Shown: piece after piece, positions 36,111 through 46,140 of the stretch
Layout: each line of letters starts with the position of its first letter
How positions within the stretch are numbered: the first letter of the stretch is position 1
DNA from: Rhizobium jaguaris
GTDB lineage: Bacteria; Pseudomonadota; Alphaproteobacteria; Rhizobiales; Rhizobiaceae
Direction of reading: 5' to 3'
NCBI RefSeq assembly: GCF_003627755.1
Contig: NZ_CP032694.1
Span: 3,711,501-3,775,500 of the forward strand
DNA length: 64,000 nucleotides
Position numbers and translations under genes: made by a program
Notes under the pieces: model-generated
Seen by the model: the letters and a program-made list of their open reading frames with translations, nothing else
What the model was told of the DNA's origin: nothing
The model's database searches: none

Positions 36111-36983
36111 TCACGCCCTCCCGGCTTCCCAGCCCAGCATCGCCCGCTTGCGCGTCAAGCCCCAATGATAGCCGGTGAGATCGCCGTTCTTGCCGAGCGC
36201 GCGGTGACAGGGGACGACGAAGGAGACGGGATTGCGGCCAACTGCAGCACCGACCGCGCGCATCGCCGTCGGCTGGCCGATATCTCTGGCGATGTCGGAA
36301 TAGGTGACGGCCCGGCCCATCGGGATCTTCAACAGGCTTTCCCAGACCCGCACCTGGAAATCCGTGCCGATCAGCACCACCCGCAGCGGCTGTTCGCTCG
36401 ACCATTTCGACGGCTCGAAAATCCGCGCCGCATAGGGCATAGTCGCCTGCAGGTCCTCGACATATTGCGCGTTCGGCCAACGGCAGCTCATATCTTCCAG
36501 GCAGGCCTTCTCGTCGCCGGAATCGCTGAAGGCAAGGCCCGCAAGGCCGCGGTCGGTGACCATGATCAGCGCCAGGCCGAAAGGCGAGATGTGGAACCCG
36601 TAGCGGATGACCAGCCCGCCGCCTTTCGCCTTCCATTCGCCGGGCGACATGGCCTCATGCGTGACGAAAAGATCATGCAGCCGGCTTGGACCGGAGAGAC
36701 CCACTTCGAACGAGGTTTCCAGCAAGGGCAAATCTTCCTCGCGCAATAGTCGCTTGGCGTGGTCGAGCGTCACGGCCTGCAGGAAGGCCTTTGGCGACAA
36801 TCCGGCCCAACGTGTAAACGTCTTCTGCAACTGAGTCGGCGATTGTCCGAGCCGGTCGGCGATCGTCTCCAATGACGGCTGGTCGCGATAGTCTTCTGTG
36901 ATGAGTTCGATCACCCGGCGGACGGTATTGTAGTCAGGTCCGTCCGGCGTGATGTCTGTCTTCAACTTTGCGATAGCATTCAT
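36111..36983 (-). CDS. Ada-like regulator and O6-methylguanine-DNA methyltransferase, lacking the N-terminal Ada domain
   Basis: A 290-residue protein with an AraC-type DNA-binding domain at about residues 15-115 (SLETIADRLGQSPTQLQKTF, SFEVGLSGPSRLHDLFVTHE) and a C-terminal methyltransferase at about 200-290. The active-site loop is VSFVVPCHRALG, with the acceptor Cys. The N-terminal zinc domain of E. coli Ada, with its four cysteines for repair of methylphosphotriesters, is absent, so the classic switch for turning the protein into an activator is missing. The first ATG with good context is at 36983. It is convergent with the SorC gene. Confidence 0.92.
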   Translation of the reverse strand: MNAIAKLKTDITPDGPDYNTVRRVIELITEDYRDQPSLETIADRLGQSPTQLQKTFTRWAGLSPKAFLQAVTLDHAKRLLREEDLPLLETSFEVGLSGPSRLHDLFVTHEAMSPGEWKAKGGGLVIRYGFHISPFGLALIMVTDRGLAGLAFSDSGDEKACLEDMSCRWPNAQYVEDLQATMPYAARIFEPSKWSSEQPLRVVLIGTDFQVRVWESLLKIPMGRAVTYSDIARDIGQPTAMRAVGAAVGRNPVSFVVPCHRALGKNGDLTGYHWGLTRKRAMLGWEAGRA

Positions 36984-37050
36984 AGTCTTTCTCCTTGTGG
37001 GCCAGAACACCACGAAGAAGGCGAAGAAACCACCCGTTTCTTGCGTAAAG

Positions 37051-37095
37051 GCGTGCTCCCGAAAAGTGTGAAGCGGTTTTCGGACAAGATCACGC
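37051..37095. repeat. rhizobial intergenic repeat (RIME-like), copy 2
   Basis: A 45-base element with outer inverted ends GCGTG and CACGC and the core GAAAAGTGTGAAGCGGTTTTC. Same core as at 8186 and 55274; the third copy has the same length of 45 bases and similar ends. Confidence 0.75.
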
Positions 37096-37107
37096 CCATC
37101 AAGCGAT

Positions 37108-37611
37108 CTATATCCGCTGCGTCACCGTCGCAAGCGCACGTTTAAAAGCCTTTGCAAAGCTCTCCCGATCCTCGGGATTGAGAAAGGAGCCGACATCGGT
37201 GTCATGGCTTCGGTCGCGGACATGCATCGACACGACACCGATTTCACTGTGCCGGCGAACGAGAAAGCGCGTCCAGAATGGATTGAAGCGGTGCTCGACC
37301 ATACGGCCCGAGGGCGAGAATTTGCGGATCGAAACGTCGGTGCGCGACACCGTCACCTCCTCCCGCACCCTGCCCGAACGATAGTTCAGCCAGAAGGCGC
37401 CGTAGAGCAGGATGAAATCCGCACCGAAGAAGATGCCGATCGGCCATGCGCCGCGAATGACGAATACGATGCTATAGATCAGGCAGAACGCCCCCGTCAG
37501 CGTCAACGTCACCTTGAACCCCCTCCGCCCCAGCGAGCGATGGGGAAACAATTCAGCGGCGAAGACCGGCCTGTTGTTATCGATGTCAGTATCGGCGTTG
37601 CGTTCAGTCAT
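37108..37611 (-). CDS. DUF2244 family membrane protein
   Basis: A 167-residue protein with two neighbouring membrane segments at about residues 32-75 (TLTLTGAFCLIYSIVFVIRG and GIFFGADFILLYGAFWLNYR). The soluble part that follows includes HRFNPFWTRFLVRRHSEIGV and FLNPEDRESFAKAFKRAL, typical for DUF2244, a family commonly found next to the nth gene in alphaproteobacteria. It is divergent from nth with starts 22 bases apart if the ATG at 37611 is right; an alternative ATG at 37635 would overlap. Function unknown. Confidence 0.88.
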   Translation of the reverse strand: MTERNADTDIDNNRPVFAAELFPHRSLGRRGFKVTLTLTGAFCLIYSIVFVIRGAWPIGIFFGADFILLYGAFWLNYRSGRVREEVTVSRTDVSIRKFSPSGRMVEHRFNPFWTRFLVRRHSEIGVVSMHVRDRSHDTDVGSFLNPEDRESFAKAFKRALATVTQRI

Positions 37612-37633
37612 AGGACTTGAGTATAGGTCGTTC

Positions 37634-38413
37634 ATGGCAAACCCCAAGAGCAAATCCAGCGCGCAAAACGCGAAAAAGTCAAATGCGACGGCAAGCCGCA
37701 AAACGGCTCTTAAAAGCCCCTATTCCAAAGCGGATTTGGACGAGATCTTCCGTCGCTTCTCCATCCAGCGGCCTGAGCCGAAGGGGGAGTTGGAACATAT
37801 CAATCCCTTTACCCTCGTGGTTGCCGTAGCTCTGTCGGCACAGGCAACCGATGCCGGCGTCAACAAGGCGACCCGCGCCCTCTTCGCCGTCGCCGACACG
37901 CCGCGCAAGATGCTCGATCTCGGTGAAGACCGTATCCGCGAGTACATCAAGACGATTGGCCTCTACCGCAACAAGGCGAAGAACGTCGTGGCGCTATCGG
38001 AGAAACTGATCCGGGACTTCGACGGTGAAGTGCCACAGACGCGCGAGGAGCTGATGACGCTACCGGGCGTCGGCCGCAAGACCGCCAATGTCGTGCTCTC
38101 CATGGCCTTCGGCCAAGCAACGTTGGCCGTCGACACCCATATTTTCCGCATCGCCAATCGCCTGCTGCTCGCCCCCGGCAAGACGCCGGACGAGGTCGAA
38201 CAACGGCTGATGAAGGTGATTCCGGACAAATATCTCTACCACGCACATCACTGGCTGATCCTGCACGGGCGCTATGTTTGCAAGGCGCGGAAGCCCGAAT
38301 GCGAACGCTGCGTCATCGCCGACCTCTGTCGCTCGCCGGAAAAGACCTGCGACATACCCGCGCCATTGGTGCCGCTACCGCCGCAACTGATCGGCGCTGA
38401 GGCAGCCGGTTAG
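37634..38413 (+). CDS. nth: endonuclease III
   Basis: A 259-residue DNA glycosylase/AP lyase for oxidised pyrimidines. After a 40-residue Lys/Ser-rich extension comes the HhH-GPD core: ALSAQATDAGVNKATRALFA, the helix-hairpin-helix LMTLPGVGRKTANVVLSMAF with catalytic Lys, and the catalytic Asp in VDTHIFRIANRL. The Fe-S cluster ligands are the four Cys in CKARKPECERCVIADLC. Endonuclease III of E. coli has 211 residues, so the basic N-terminal extension is longer here, as common in rhizobia. The ATG at 37634 is divergent from the DUF2244 gene. Confidence 0.96.
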   Translation: MANPKSKSSAQNAKKSNATASRKTALKSPYSKADLDEIFRRFSIQRPEPKGELEHINPFTLVVAVALSAQATDAGVNKATRALFAVADTPRKMLDLGEDRIREYIKTIGLYRNKAKNVVALSEKLIRDFDGEVPQTREELMTLPGVGRKTANVVLSMAFGQATLAVDTHIFRIANRLLLAPGKTPDEVEQRLMKVIPDKYLYHAHHWLILHGRYVCKARKPECERCVIADLCRSPEKTCDIPAPLVPLPPQLIGAEAAG

Positions 38414-38433
38414 AGCCGCAGCCGCGCGAAGTT

Positions 38434-39144
38434 TCAGATGCGGCGAGCTTCTTTTTGGGAAAGAAGCTTGTGCAAGTGCACCATCATCCCAGCCGCGAAC
38501 AGCGGCGTCAAAAGATTGACGATCGGAATGGCGAGGAAGGCGGCGATCACCAGCCCTGAAAGAAAGACCGTAAAGCCATATTTGATGCGAAACCGCCGTG
38601 CCTCGTCCGGTGACCGAAAACGCATGGCGGCGAATTCGAAGAATTCCCGGCCAAGCAGATAGCCGTTCACCAGGAAAAAGGCGATGAGATTGATGCCGGG
38701 AATGAAAAGAAGAAGCAGCGCGATGACGTTGCCGACGACAACGACGCCGAGGAATCTCAGCGAACTCCTCATAGCCGCCGCAAACGGCAGAGCCTTTCCC
38801 GGCGCATCGGCCGGATAATCTCGTTTTTCCACCACCTCGGCGACTTCATCGAGAAAGAGACCTGCGATCACCGCCGTTATCGGCGAAATCAGCAGCGCCA
38901 ATAGGAGCGTCAGACCGAGACCCGCCAGAACTGCCAGAAGAAAGGTGAGCCAGTTCGTCCAATCCGGTACCGGCGGCATGAAGCTCTGTAACCAGGGCAA
39001 CACAAAAGTGACGAAGGTGCTGCGCAGCGCAAACCAGAGAGCGACAAGCGCCAACAACGTCAGTCCGAGGACTTTCCAGAAAACCTTACGCGTTTCGGCT
39101 GCAAAGAGGTTGGCGATGGAAAGACGCGCGGCATGGATGATCAT
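38434..39144 (-). CDS. CysZ/EI24-type membrane protein
   Basis: A 236-residue inner-membrane protein with about six hydrophobic segments. The region LLLFIPGINLIAFFLVNGYL followed by LGREFFEFAAMR is the signature of the EI24/CysZ family, which contains the sulfate permease CysZ of E. coli. The alphaproteobacterial members are not clearly tied to sulfate, and no cysteine biosynthesis gene is near. It is convergent with nth and divergent from the RpiR regulator. Confidence 0.88.
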   Translation of the reverse strand: MIIHAARLSIANLFAAETRKVFWKVLGLTLLALVALWFALRSTFVTFVLPWLQSFMPPVPDWTNWLTFLLAVLAGLGLTLLLALLISPITAVIAGLFLDEVAEVVEKRDYPADAPGKALPFAAAMRSSLRFLGVVVVGNVIALLLLFIPGINLIAFFLVNGYLLGREFFEFAAMRFRSPDEARRFRIKYGFTVFLSGLVIAAFLAIPIVNLLTPLFAAGMMVHLHKLLSQKEARRI

Positions 39145-39400
39145 TCGTCAGATATCCCCTTGGTCGTAGCTCGATATGTAAATAGTGATTGCATTTATAT
39201 CAACATATTCACGTTAAGCGCGTAATAACCATCACCCATTTGAATTGTTGTAATAAAGTACACACTAATATATGTTGAGTGTCATACGAAAAACAACAAC
39301 CTAAACATGATCACCGGTCATCAAAAATTTGCAAGCACTCCGATTGTTTCTGCATTCGGCGCGATCGCACTTCGGATAGACCGTTAGCGAGGCGTAACAT

Positions 39401-40252
39401 TTGGAAGACCTTGGGCAGAAACTTAGACAGTATATCAAGACAGGCACTCCTGCCGAGCGCCGAATAGCCAAGTATTTTTCTGAACATTTGACAGAATTGC
39501 CCTTCGAAACCGCCTCTTCCGTCGCCGACAGGCTGGAGCTGAGCCCGATGACCGTGGGGCGCTTTCTGCGGTCGCTCGGCTATCAGGGCCTGGATGGCAT
39601 CAAAGTGCACCTGAGAGAAAATGTGGCGCCGGTGGCGCTGCAGCTGCCGAACGTTCTGGAGCAATTGCAAAAGGACGCCAGCGAAGGACGCCCGATCGCC
39701 GGCCAGATCGCCGAACAAGTCGAGATGCTGCAGCATATCTATAATCTCACCAGCCAGCCGCAATGGCTGGATGCGGTGGCGACCATCCTTTCGGCCAGCG
39801 AGATTTTCGTCACAGCACATCTTGGCCTCGCAAGCCTTGGGCGCCATCTCTGCGACCGCCTCGCATTTGCCCGCGACCATGTGCAGTTCCTCGACGGCGC
39901 CAACGGCAGCTATATCGAGCTGCTCGGCCATCAGTCGAACGACGCGTTGGTGGTGATCATCGATTCGCCCCGCTTCGTGACCTCCCGGCTGCTTGCGCGT
40001 TCCGCCCGCCGCTCCGGCTATAAGGTGCTGCTGATCACCGGCCAATACACCGAATGGGCACATGAATTCGCGAATATGACACTGTCGCTGCCGCCCCTGC
40101 GCACCAGCGGTCACGAAAATCTGTCGGCGATGATGGCCCTCTTGGAATTCTTGGCTGCCACCGTCATTCAGGCCGCCGGTGAAGAGGCGGAGACCCGCAC
40201 CCACAGGATCGAGGAACTGGAAGGCATGTTCGCCCACACGCCGCTTCGGTAA
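39401..40252 (+). CDS. RpiR family regulator (HTH + SIS domain)
   Basis: A 283-residue regulator. The N-terminal RpiR HTH is at about residues 5-75 (FETASSVADRLELSPMTVGR, FLRSLGYQGLDGIKVHLREN), and the SIS sugar-phosphate-binding domain at about 125-255 (EIFVTAHLGLASLGRHLCDR). The start is a TTG at 39401, with GGCG about eight bases upstream; no in-frame ATG lies before the HTH. Upstream, between 39145 and 39400, is an AT-rich promoter region with ACACT/AGTGT half-sites at 39262 and 39278. It ends 27 bases from the convergent FGGY kinase gene. Its targets cannot be told. Confidence 0.9.
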   Translation: MEDLGQKLRQYIKTGTPAERRIAKYFSEHLTELPFETASSVADRLELSPMTVGRFLRSLGYQGLDGIKVHLRENVAPVALQLPNVLEQLQKDASEGRPIAGQIAEQVEMLQHIYNLTSQPQWLDAVATILSASEIFVTAHLGLASLGRHLCDRLAFARDHVQFLDGANGSYIELLGHQSNDALVVIIDSPRFVTSRLLARSARRSGYKVLLITGQYTEWAHEFANMTLSLPPLRTSGHENLSAMMALLEFLAATVIQAAGEEAETRTHRIEELEGMFAHTPLR

Positions 40253-40279
40253 CGATCGACAAGTGATCCCTCTTACCTT

Positions 40280-41863
40280 TTATTCCATCGAATCCAGTTC
40301 GGCGCGATGGCGGTACATGGCGAGAAAGCGCCGGTAATCGCGGTCATAAAGCTCTTTTTTGCGCTTGTCCGGCAAGCGCTCGTGTCCGCCGGGATACATG
40401 GCCGCGCCGGCCGCCGCCAAGCTCTCGTAGAGTCCGCAAGAAACAGAAGCTGCAATTGCCGTTCCCAGCAGCACCGCCTCGTTCATCTTCGGCACGACCA
40501 CCTTGCAGCCGGTGATATCGGAGTAAAGCTCCATCAACACGGCATTCTTCACATGGCCGCCGGCGACATGCAGCGTATCGGGCACGTAGCCATAGTCACG
40601 CATCTGCTCGAGAATATGGCGAATGCCGAGCGCCACTCCGACGCTGGTCCGCCAATAGAGGCGGCAGAGGCCATCGAAGGACGCATCCAGCGTCAGGCCA
40701 CTGACGACGCCGACCGCGTGTGGATCGGCAAGCGGCGATCGATTGCCGTGGAAATCCGGAAGCACATGGATACGCTGGGCAAAGGCATCGCCCTCGACGG
40801 CGCGCAGTTCCGCGATGCGCTTCACGATGCGATCGTGCAACGCCGCCGTCGGTTCGCCGCCGGCCGCATGCATGGCGACGATATAATCGAGAAGCGCGCC
40901 GGTCGCCGACTGCCCGGCTTCGACCAGCCAGGTGTCCGGAAACACGGCCTCGTAATAGGGTCCCCACATGCCGGTGCTGCGCTTGCGCTCACGCGAGAAG
41001 GAGACGACGCAGCTCGACGTTCCGGCAATCAGTGCCAGCTGGTGCTCCAGCGCGTTGAGGTCACCGCAATGACCCGCGAGTGTGCCGAGCGCGCCGGCAT
41101 AGGCGTCGATCATTCCTGCGCCGACATGACACTCGCAGTCGAGCCCCAGAGCATCAGCCGCTTCCGCGGTCAGCGTACCGACGCTTTGCCCGACGGGAGC
41201 TGTCTCTTCCGGCAGGTTGCCGTGCTCGCGCAGATCGCCAAGACCGATCACATTGAGGAAATCCGTCTGCCAGCCTGGTTTGCGATGGGCGAGATAATTC
41301 CATTTCGCCGTCAGCGTGCAGCGCGAACGTGCAAGCGAACCCGTAGCCTTCCAGGTCATGAAATCGGCGAGATCGAAGAAATGGCCGGCCTTTGCCCAGC
41401 TCTGCGGCAAATTTTTCTTCAGCCACATCAGCTTCGGCATTTCCATCTCCGGCGACATGAACTGACCGGAATGTTCGAGAACCGGATGCTTGGTGGCTGT
41501 GCAGAAATCCGCTTCGGCAAGCGCCCGATGATCGAGCCAGACGATGGTATCGAATCGGTCTTCGCCACCGGTCGAAACCGTCAGCGGCTTGCCCTCCGTG
41601 TCTCGCACCACCAGCGAACAGGTAGCGTCGAAGCCGATGGCACCGATAACGGATGCATCGACGCCGGAGGCCGTGACGGCGGCACGCACGGCCGTGCAGA
41701 CGGCGGCCCAGACGTTTTCGGAGTCATGCTCGGCGTGATTTTCACGCGGGCGGTTCATGATGATCGGATGTTCGCCCTTGCCCTGCAGGGCGCCGCGTAA
41801 TGTGAACACGCCGGCGCGGGCGCTGCCAGTGCCGATATCGACCGCAACCACGTGATCACGCAT
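40280..41863 (-). CDS. FGGY-family carbohydrate kinase (D-ribulokinase-like)
   Basis: A 527-residue sugar kinase of the FGGY family. The phosphate motif is VAVDIGTGSARAGVFTLRG; the sequence DxGTGSxR is the mark of the ribulokinase-like group called 5-carbon carbohydrate kinase. The C-terminal adenosine motif reads LHVAGGHVKNAVLMELYSDI. It is the last gene of the polyol operon, after mannitol dehydrogenase and an HAD phosphatase. Ketoses formed from polyols, such as D-ribulose from ribitol or D-xylulose from arabitol, are likely substrates; the motif favours D-ribulose. It starts 20 bases before the HAD gene end. Confidence 0.9.
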   Translation of the reverse strand: MRDHVVAVDIGTGSARAGVFTLRGALQGKGEHPIIMNRPRENHAEHDSENVWAAVCTAVRAAVTASGVDASVIGAIGFDATCSLVVRDTEGKPLTVSTGGEDRFDTIVWLDHRALAEADFCTATKHPVLEHSGQFMSPEMEMPKLMWLKKNLPQSWAKAGHFFDLADFMTWKATGSLARSRCTLTAKWNYLAHRKPGWQTDFLNVIGLGDLREHGNLPEETAPVGQSVGTLTAEAADALGLDCECHVGAGMIDAYAGALGTLAGHCGDLNALEHQLALIAGTSSCVVSFSRERKRSTGMWGPYYEAVFPDTWLVEAGQSATGALLDYIVAMHAAGGEPTAALHDRIVKRIAELRAVEGDAFAQRIHVLPDFHGNRSPLADPHAVGVVSGLTLDASFDGLCRLYWRTSVGVALGIRHILEQMRDYGYVPDTLHVAGGHVKNAVLMELYSDITGCKVVVPKMNEAVLLGTAIAASVSCGLYESLAAAGAAMYPGGHERLPDKRKKELYDRDYRRFLAMYRHRAELDSME

Positions 41864-41883
41864 ACAGCAGGGGCCCCATCCAC

Positions 41884-42558
41884 TTACGTCTTGTTGCGGA
41901 CAAGGTGTATCAAATCCGACATTGCGTCAAACACGACTTCAGGAGAAAGCCGCTCAAGTTCAGCCCTATAACTCGGCGAATGGGCATGCGAGCCGCCGGT
42001 GAAGGCGAAAACCGTCATACCGGCCGCCCTCGCTGCCGTGATCCCGGCCGGGCTGTCTTCGACAACGATACAATCTTGCGGAGCGACGTGCATTTGCCTG
42101 GCGGCGTAAAGGAAGAGATCGGGCGCCGGTTTGCCGCGCTTGACCATGCTGGCGCTGAAAATGTTCGGCTCCAACCGCTCCAACAAACCGGTAACGCCCA
42201 ACGACAACCGGATGCGCTCCATCTGGCTGGAGGAGGCAACGCAACGTGGAACGGTCAGCCTATCCAACGTCTCGGCAATGCCGTCGATCGGCTTCAGCTC
42301 GTGCCGGAAGCGGTCATACAGGTCGTTGCGGATGCGATCGAGAAATTCCTGATCGATGAAGACGTCGAATTCGGTCTCCAGCGTGTCGACGAGCGTGGCA
42401 AGGCTTTTGCCAAGGAACCGGCTGTAGACATCTTCCTCGCTCATATCCACGCCGACATCGTGCATCGCGTCGATAAGCACACTGACGGACAGCGGCTCGC
42501 TGTCGACGAGCACACCATCGCAATCGAAGATTACGAGTCCCTTCTCCGCATCAGTCAT
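41884..42558 (-). CDS. HAD superfamily phosphatase (beta-phosphoglucomutase-like subfamily)
   Basis: A 224-residue HAD-IA hydrolase. Motif I is VIFDCDGVLVDSEPLS with the nucleophile and acid aspartates, motif II the Ser in CVASSSQMERIRL, motif III the Lys in VKRGKPAPDLF, and motif IV the VEDSPAGITAA. A helical cap is inserted after motif I. The gene lies between mannitol dehydrogenase and the FGGY kinase in the polyol operon; a role in removal of sugar or polyol phosphates is possible, for example a detoxifying step. In related rhizobial clusters a similar protein is usual, but its substrate is not known to me. Confidence 0.9.
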   Translation of the reverse strand: MTDAEKGLVIFDCDGVLVDSEPLSVSVLIDAMHDVGVDMSEEDVYSRFLGKSLATLVDTLETEFDVFIDQEFLDRIRNDLYDRFRHELKPIDGIAETLDRLTVPRCVASSSQMERIRLSLGVTGLLERLEPNIFSASMVKRGKPAPDLFLYAARQMHVAPQDCIVVEDSPAGITAARAAGMTVFAFTGGSHAHSPSYRAELERLSPEVVFDAMSDLIHLVRNKT

Positions 42559-42659
42559 CGCTGATCCAACCCGAACCCTGTTTTCCGTTGCGTCTCTTCA
42601 AACGCAGCTTTCGACCATAAAAATTCGGCCGGGACTTGGGCGCCCCGGCCGATGAACAA

Positions 42660-44141
42660 TTATTCCGCGAGTTTGTTGTCGAGGTATAGCTGCAGGGTGG
42701 CGCGCGTACCCTTTTCCCACAGCGTTTTTAATGCATGGGCAAAGCGCTTGCGGAAAAGATCCGACTGGGCGACGTTGCCGAATATATCGTCGAAGACGAG
42801 GAAGGCGTTCGGTTCGTCCTTGGCCTTCAGCGCTGCGGCATGCAGCCGGTCGGCGCTGGCATCGTTGAAGACGATGTCCTTGCCGCTGTCGGTGGTGCCG
42901 GCGAAGTAGCGGCACCATAGTGCCGAAACCAGCGCCAAGCCTACGACATCTTCGTTGCGGCGAAGACGGTCGGCGGTCGACGGCAGAATAAACTTCGGCT
43001 GCCGGTTCGAACCATCCTGTGCCAAGCGCGGAATGGTGTCGGCAATCTTCGGATTGGAGAAGCGCCGCTCGATCAGCTTGAAATAATCGGCAAGCACCGT
43101 GTTCGGCACTGGCGGGATCACGGGAATGATTTCTTCGTTTTCAAGCTTGGCGAGGTAAGCACGGATCAAGGGCTCTTCCATCGCCTCGTGCACAAAATGC
43201 ACATCCATGAGCGCCGCGGGATAGGCAATTGCCGCGTGGCCGCCATTGAGGATACGGATCTTCATGTGCTCGTAAGGCGTAACATCCGGAACGAAGGTGA
43301 CGCCGACTTTTTCCAGCGCCGGACGGCCTGCCGGGAAATTGTCCTCCAGCACCCATTGCTTGAACTCTTCGCAATAGACGGGCCAGTTATCCTCGATATC
43401 GAAGACTTCCTTGAGCAGTTCGATTTCACGCGTGCCGGTTGCCGGCGTGATACGATCGACCATGCCGTTCGGGAAGGCGACATTGGCGGTGATCCAGTCG
43501 GCAAAGGCGGGGTCCGAAAGCTTTGCCGTACCGACGACGGCCGCTTTGGTGACGCCGCCATTATGGGGAATGTTGTCGCAGGACATGACAGTGAAGGGTT
43601 GCAGACCGGCAGCGCGGCGGGCCTTGAGACCGGCAACGATCAGACCGAACACCGTCTTCGGCGCATCCGGGTTCTGACCGTCGGCGACGATGGCCGGATG
43701 TCCGGGATTGAACTTGCCGGAGGCATCGATGAAGTAGCCGCCTTCGGTGATCGTCATCGAGACGATGCGGATCGAAGGGTCGGCAAGCTTGGCAATGATG
43801 GTCTTGACGTTGCCGACCGGCAGGATATCGATCATCGGCGCCGTAACACGCGCAGCGGTGCGATTGTTGTCCTGCTCGACCACCGTCGTCAGGAAATTCT
43901 GCGCTGCAAGCTTTTCGCGCATGGCATTGTCTGACGGCAGCACGCCGGCACCAATGATCGCCCAATCGTGGTCCTGGCCGGCGTTGAAGAGGTCGTCGAG
44001 GTAGATTGCCTGATGGGCGCGATGGAAATTGCCGACGCCGAAATGAACGATGCCCGCCGACAGCGACTTCGGATCATAGGCCGGGATAGCAGCCGTTGCA
44101 GCCGCCTCCTGAAGGGTTGCGAGCGATAATTTGCACGTCAT
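42660..44141 (-). CDS. mtlK: mannitol 2-dehydrogenase (polyol dehydrogenase)
   Basis: A 493-residue long-chain polyol dehydrogenase that oxidises D-mannitol to D-fructose with NAD+, often also arabitol and sorbitol. The nucleotide site is VHFGVGNFHRAHQAIYLDD, and the catalytic Lys with Asn and His is in MKIRILNGGHAAIAYPA. Length is as in Rhodobacter MtlK and Pseudomonas MtlD (about 490). It follows the ATPase gene of the polyol importer by about 145 bases with two hairpins. The combination with SmoEFGK identifies the locus as polyol utilisation. Confidence 0.95.
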   Translation of the reverse strand: MTCKLSLATLQEAAATAAIPAYDPKSLSAGIVHFGVGNFHRAHQAIYLDDLFNAGQDHDWAIIGAGVLPSDNAMREKLAAQNFLTTVVEQDNNRTAARVTAPMIDILPVGNVKTIIAKLADPSIRIVSMTITEGGYFIDASGKFNPGHPAIVADGQNPDAPKTVFGLIVAGLKARRAAGLQPFTVMSCDNIPHNGGVTKAAVVGTAKLSDPAFADWITANVAFPNGMVDRITPATGTREIELLKEVFDIEDNWPVYCEEFKQWVLEDNFPAGRPALEKVGVTFVPDVTPYEHMKIRILNGGHAAIAYPAALMDVHFVHEAMEEPLIRAYLAKLENEEIIPVIPPVPNTVLADYFKLIERRFSNPKIADTIPRLAQDGSNRQPKFILPSTADRLRRNEDVVGLALVSALWCRYFAGTTDSGKDIVFNDASADRLHAAALKAKDEPNAFLVFDDIFGNVAQSDLFRKRFAHALKTLWEKGTRATLQLYLDNKLAE

Positions 44142-44188
44142 GTCTCAAGTCCTTCTAAAAGGTCTTTTGCTCCGGATGGGCCGGGATG

Positions 44189-44232
44189 TCATCCGGCTAG
44201 GATGACCTAGGCCCACCTGATGCGGGCCTAGG
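44189..44232 (-). other. intercistronic hairpins between smoK and mtlK
   Basis: Two adjacent perfect inverted repeats: TCATCC/GGATGA (44189-44205) and CCTAGGCCC/GGGCCTAGG (44206-44214 and 44224-44232). On the transcribed minus strand no T run follows, so an mRNA-stabilising or processing structure is likelier than a terminator. Confidence 0.6.
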
Positions 44233-44286
44233 TTTAAATGGTATTCGCCATCCTGAGTGAGGCCGGGCATGGCGAGGAGGTTCGAT

Positions 44287-45285
<999 letters not shown>

Positions 45286-45296
45286 GTTTCTCTTCC

Positions 45297-46139
45297 TTAC
45301 TTAACCGCGCCGAAGGTGAGGCCGCGAACGAGTTGTTTCTGCGAGAACCAGCCGAGAATCAGGATCGGGGCGATCGCCATGGTCGATGCTGCCGAAAGTT
45401 TGGCGTAGAACAAGCCTTCCGGGCTGGAATAGGAGGCGATGAAGGTGCTGAGCGGCGCCGCGTCCACCGCGGAGAGATTCAGCGTCCAGAAGGCCTCATT
45501 CCATGCCAGGATGATGTTGAGAAGCATCGTCGAGGCAAGGCCCGGGATCGCCATCGGCGTCAGCACGTAGATGATCTCCTTGGCCAGCGATGCGCCGTCC
45601 ATGCGGGCCGCTTCGAGGATCTCGCCGGGGATCTCCTTGAAGTAGGTATAGAGCATCCACACGATGATCGGCAGGTTGATCAGCATCAGCACCACGACCA
45701 TGCCGAGGCGGCTGGCGAACTGATTGTTGAGCAGGCCGAAAGCCTGAAACAGCAGGTAGATCGGGATGAAAGCGCCGACCGGCGGCATCATCTTGGTGGA
45801 CAGCATCCACATCAGCACGTCCTTGGTGCGCTTGGTCGGCGAAAAGGCCATGGCCCAGGCGGCCGGAACGGCGACGATCAAACCGAGGATCGTCGAGCCG
45901 AAGGCAATAAGGACCGAGTTGCCGAAATGGAGGAAGTAGTTCGAGCGCGATTGCACTTCGAAATAATTCTCCAGCGTCCAATGGAAGAAGAGGAACTGCG
46001 GAGGTGAGGCGATAGCGTCGCCTTCCGTCTTGAAGCTCGTCAGGAACGTCCAGAGGATCGGGAAGAAGATCAGGATCGCGACCACCCAGGCAGCGACGGA
46101 TACGACCACCTTGCGTTTGGTTGAGACAGTGCGTGCCAT
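45297..46139 (-). CDS. smoG: polyol ABC transporter permease (MalG-type)
   Basis: A 280-residue permease with six membrane segments. The first is [20 protein letters not shown]; the EAA loop is [20 protein letters not shown], and the protein ends with [13 protein letters not shown], the normal MalG-type end. One base separates it from the smoF stop, so both are translated together. It provides half of the membrane channel for polyol uptake. Confidence 0.95.
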   Translation of the reverse strand: MARTVSTKRKVVVSVAAWVVAILIFFPILWTFLTSFKTEGDAIASPPQFLFFHWTLENYFEVQSRSNYFLHFGNSVLIAFGSTILGLIVAVPAAWAMAFSPTKRTKDVLMWMLSTKMMPPVGAFIPIYLLFQAFGLLNNQFASRLGMVVVLMLINLPIIVWMLYTYFKEIPGEILEAARMDGASLAKEIIYVLTPMAIPGLASTMLLNIILAWNEAFWTLNLSAVDAAPLSTFIASYSSPEGLFYAKLSAASTMAIAPILILGWFSQKQLVRGLTFGAVK

Positions 46140-46140
46140 C

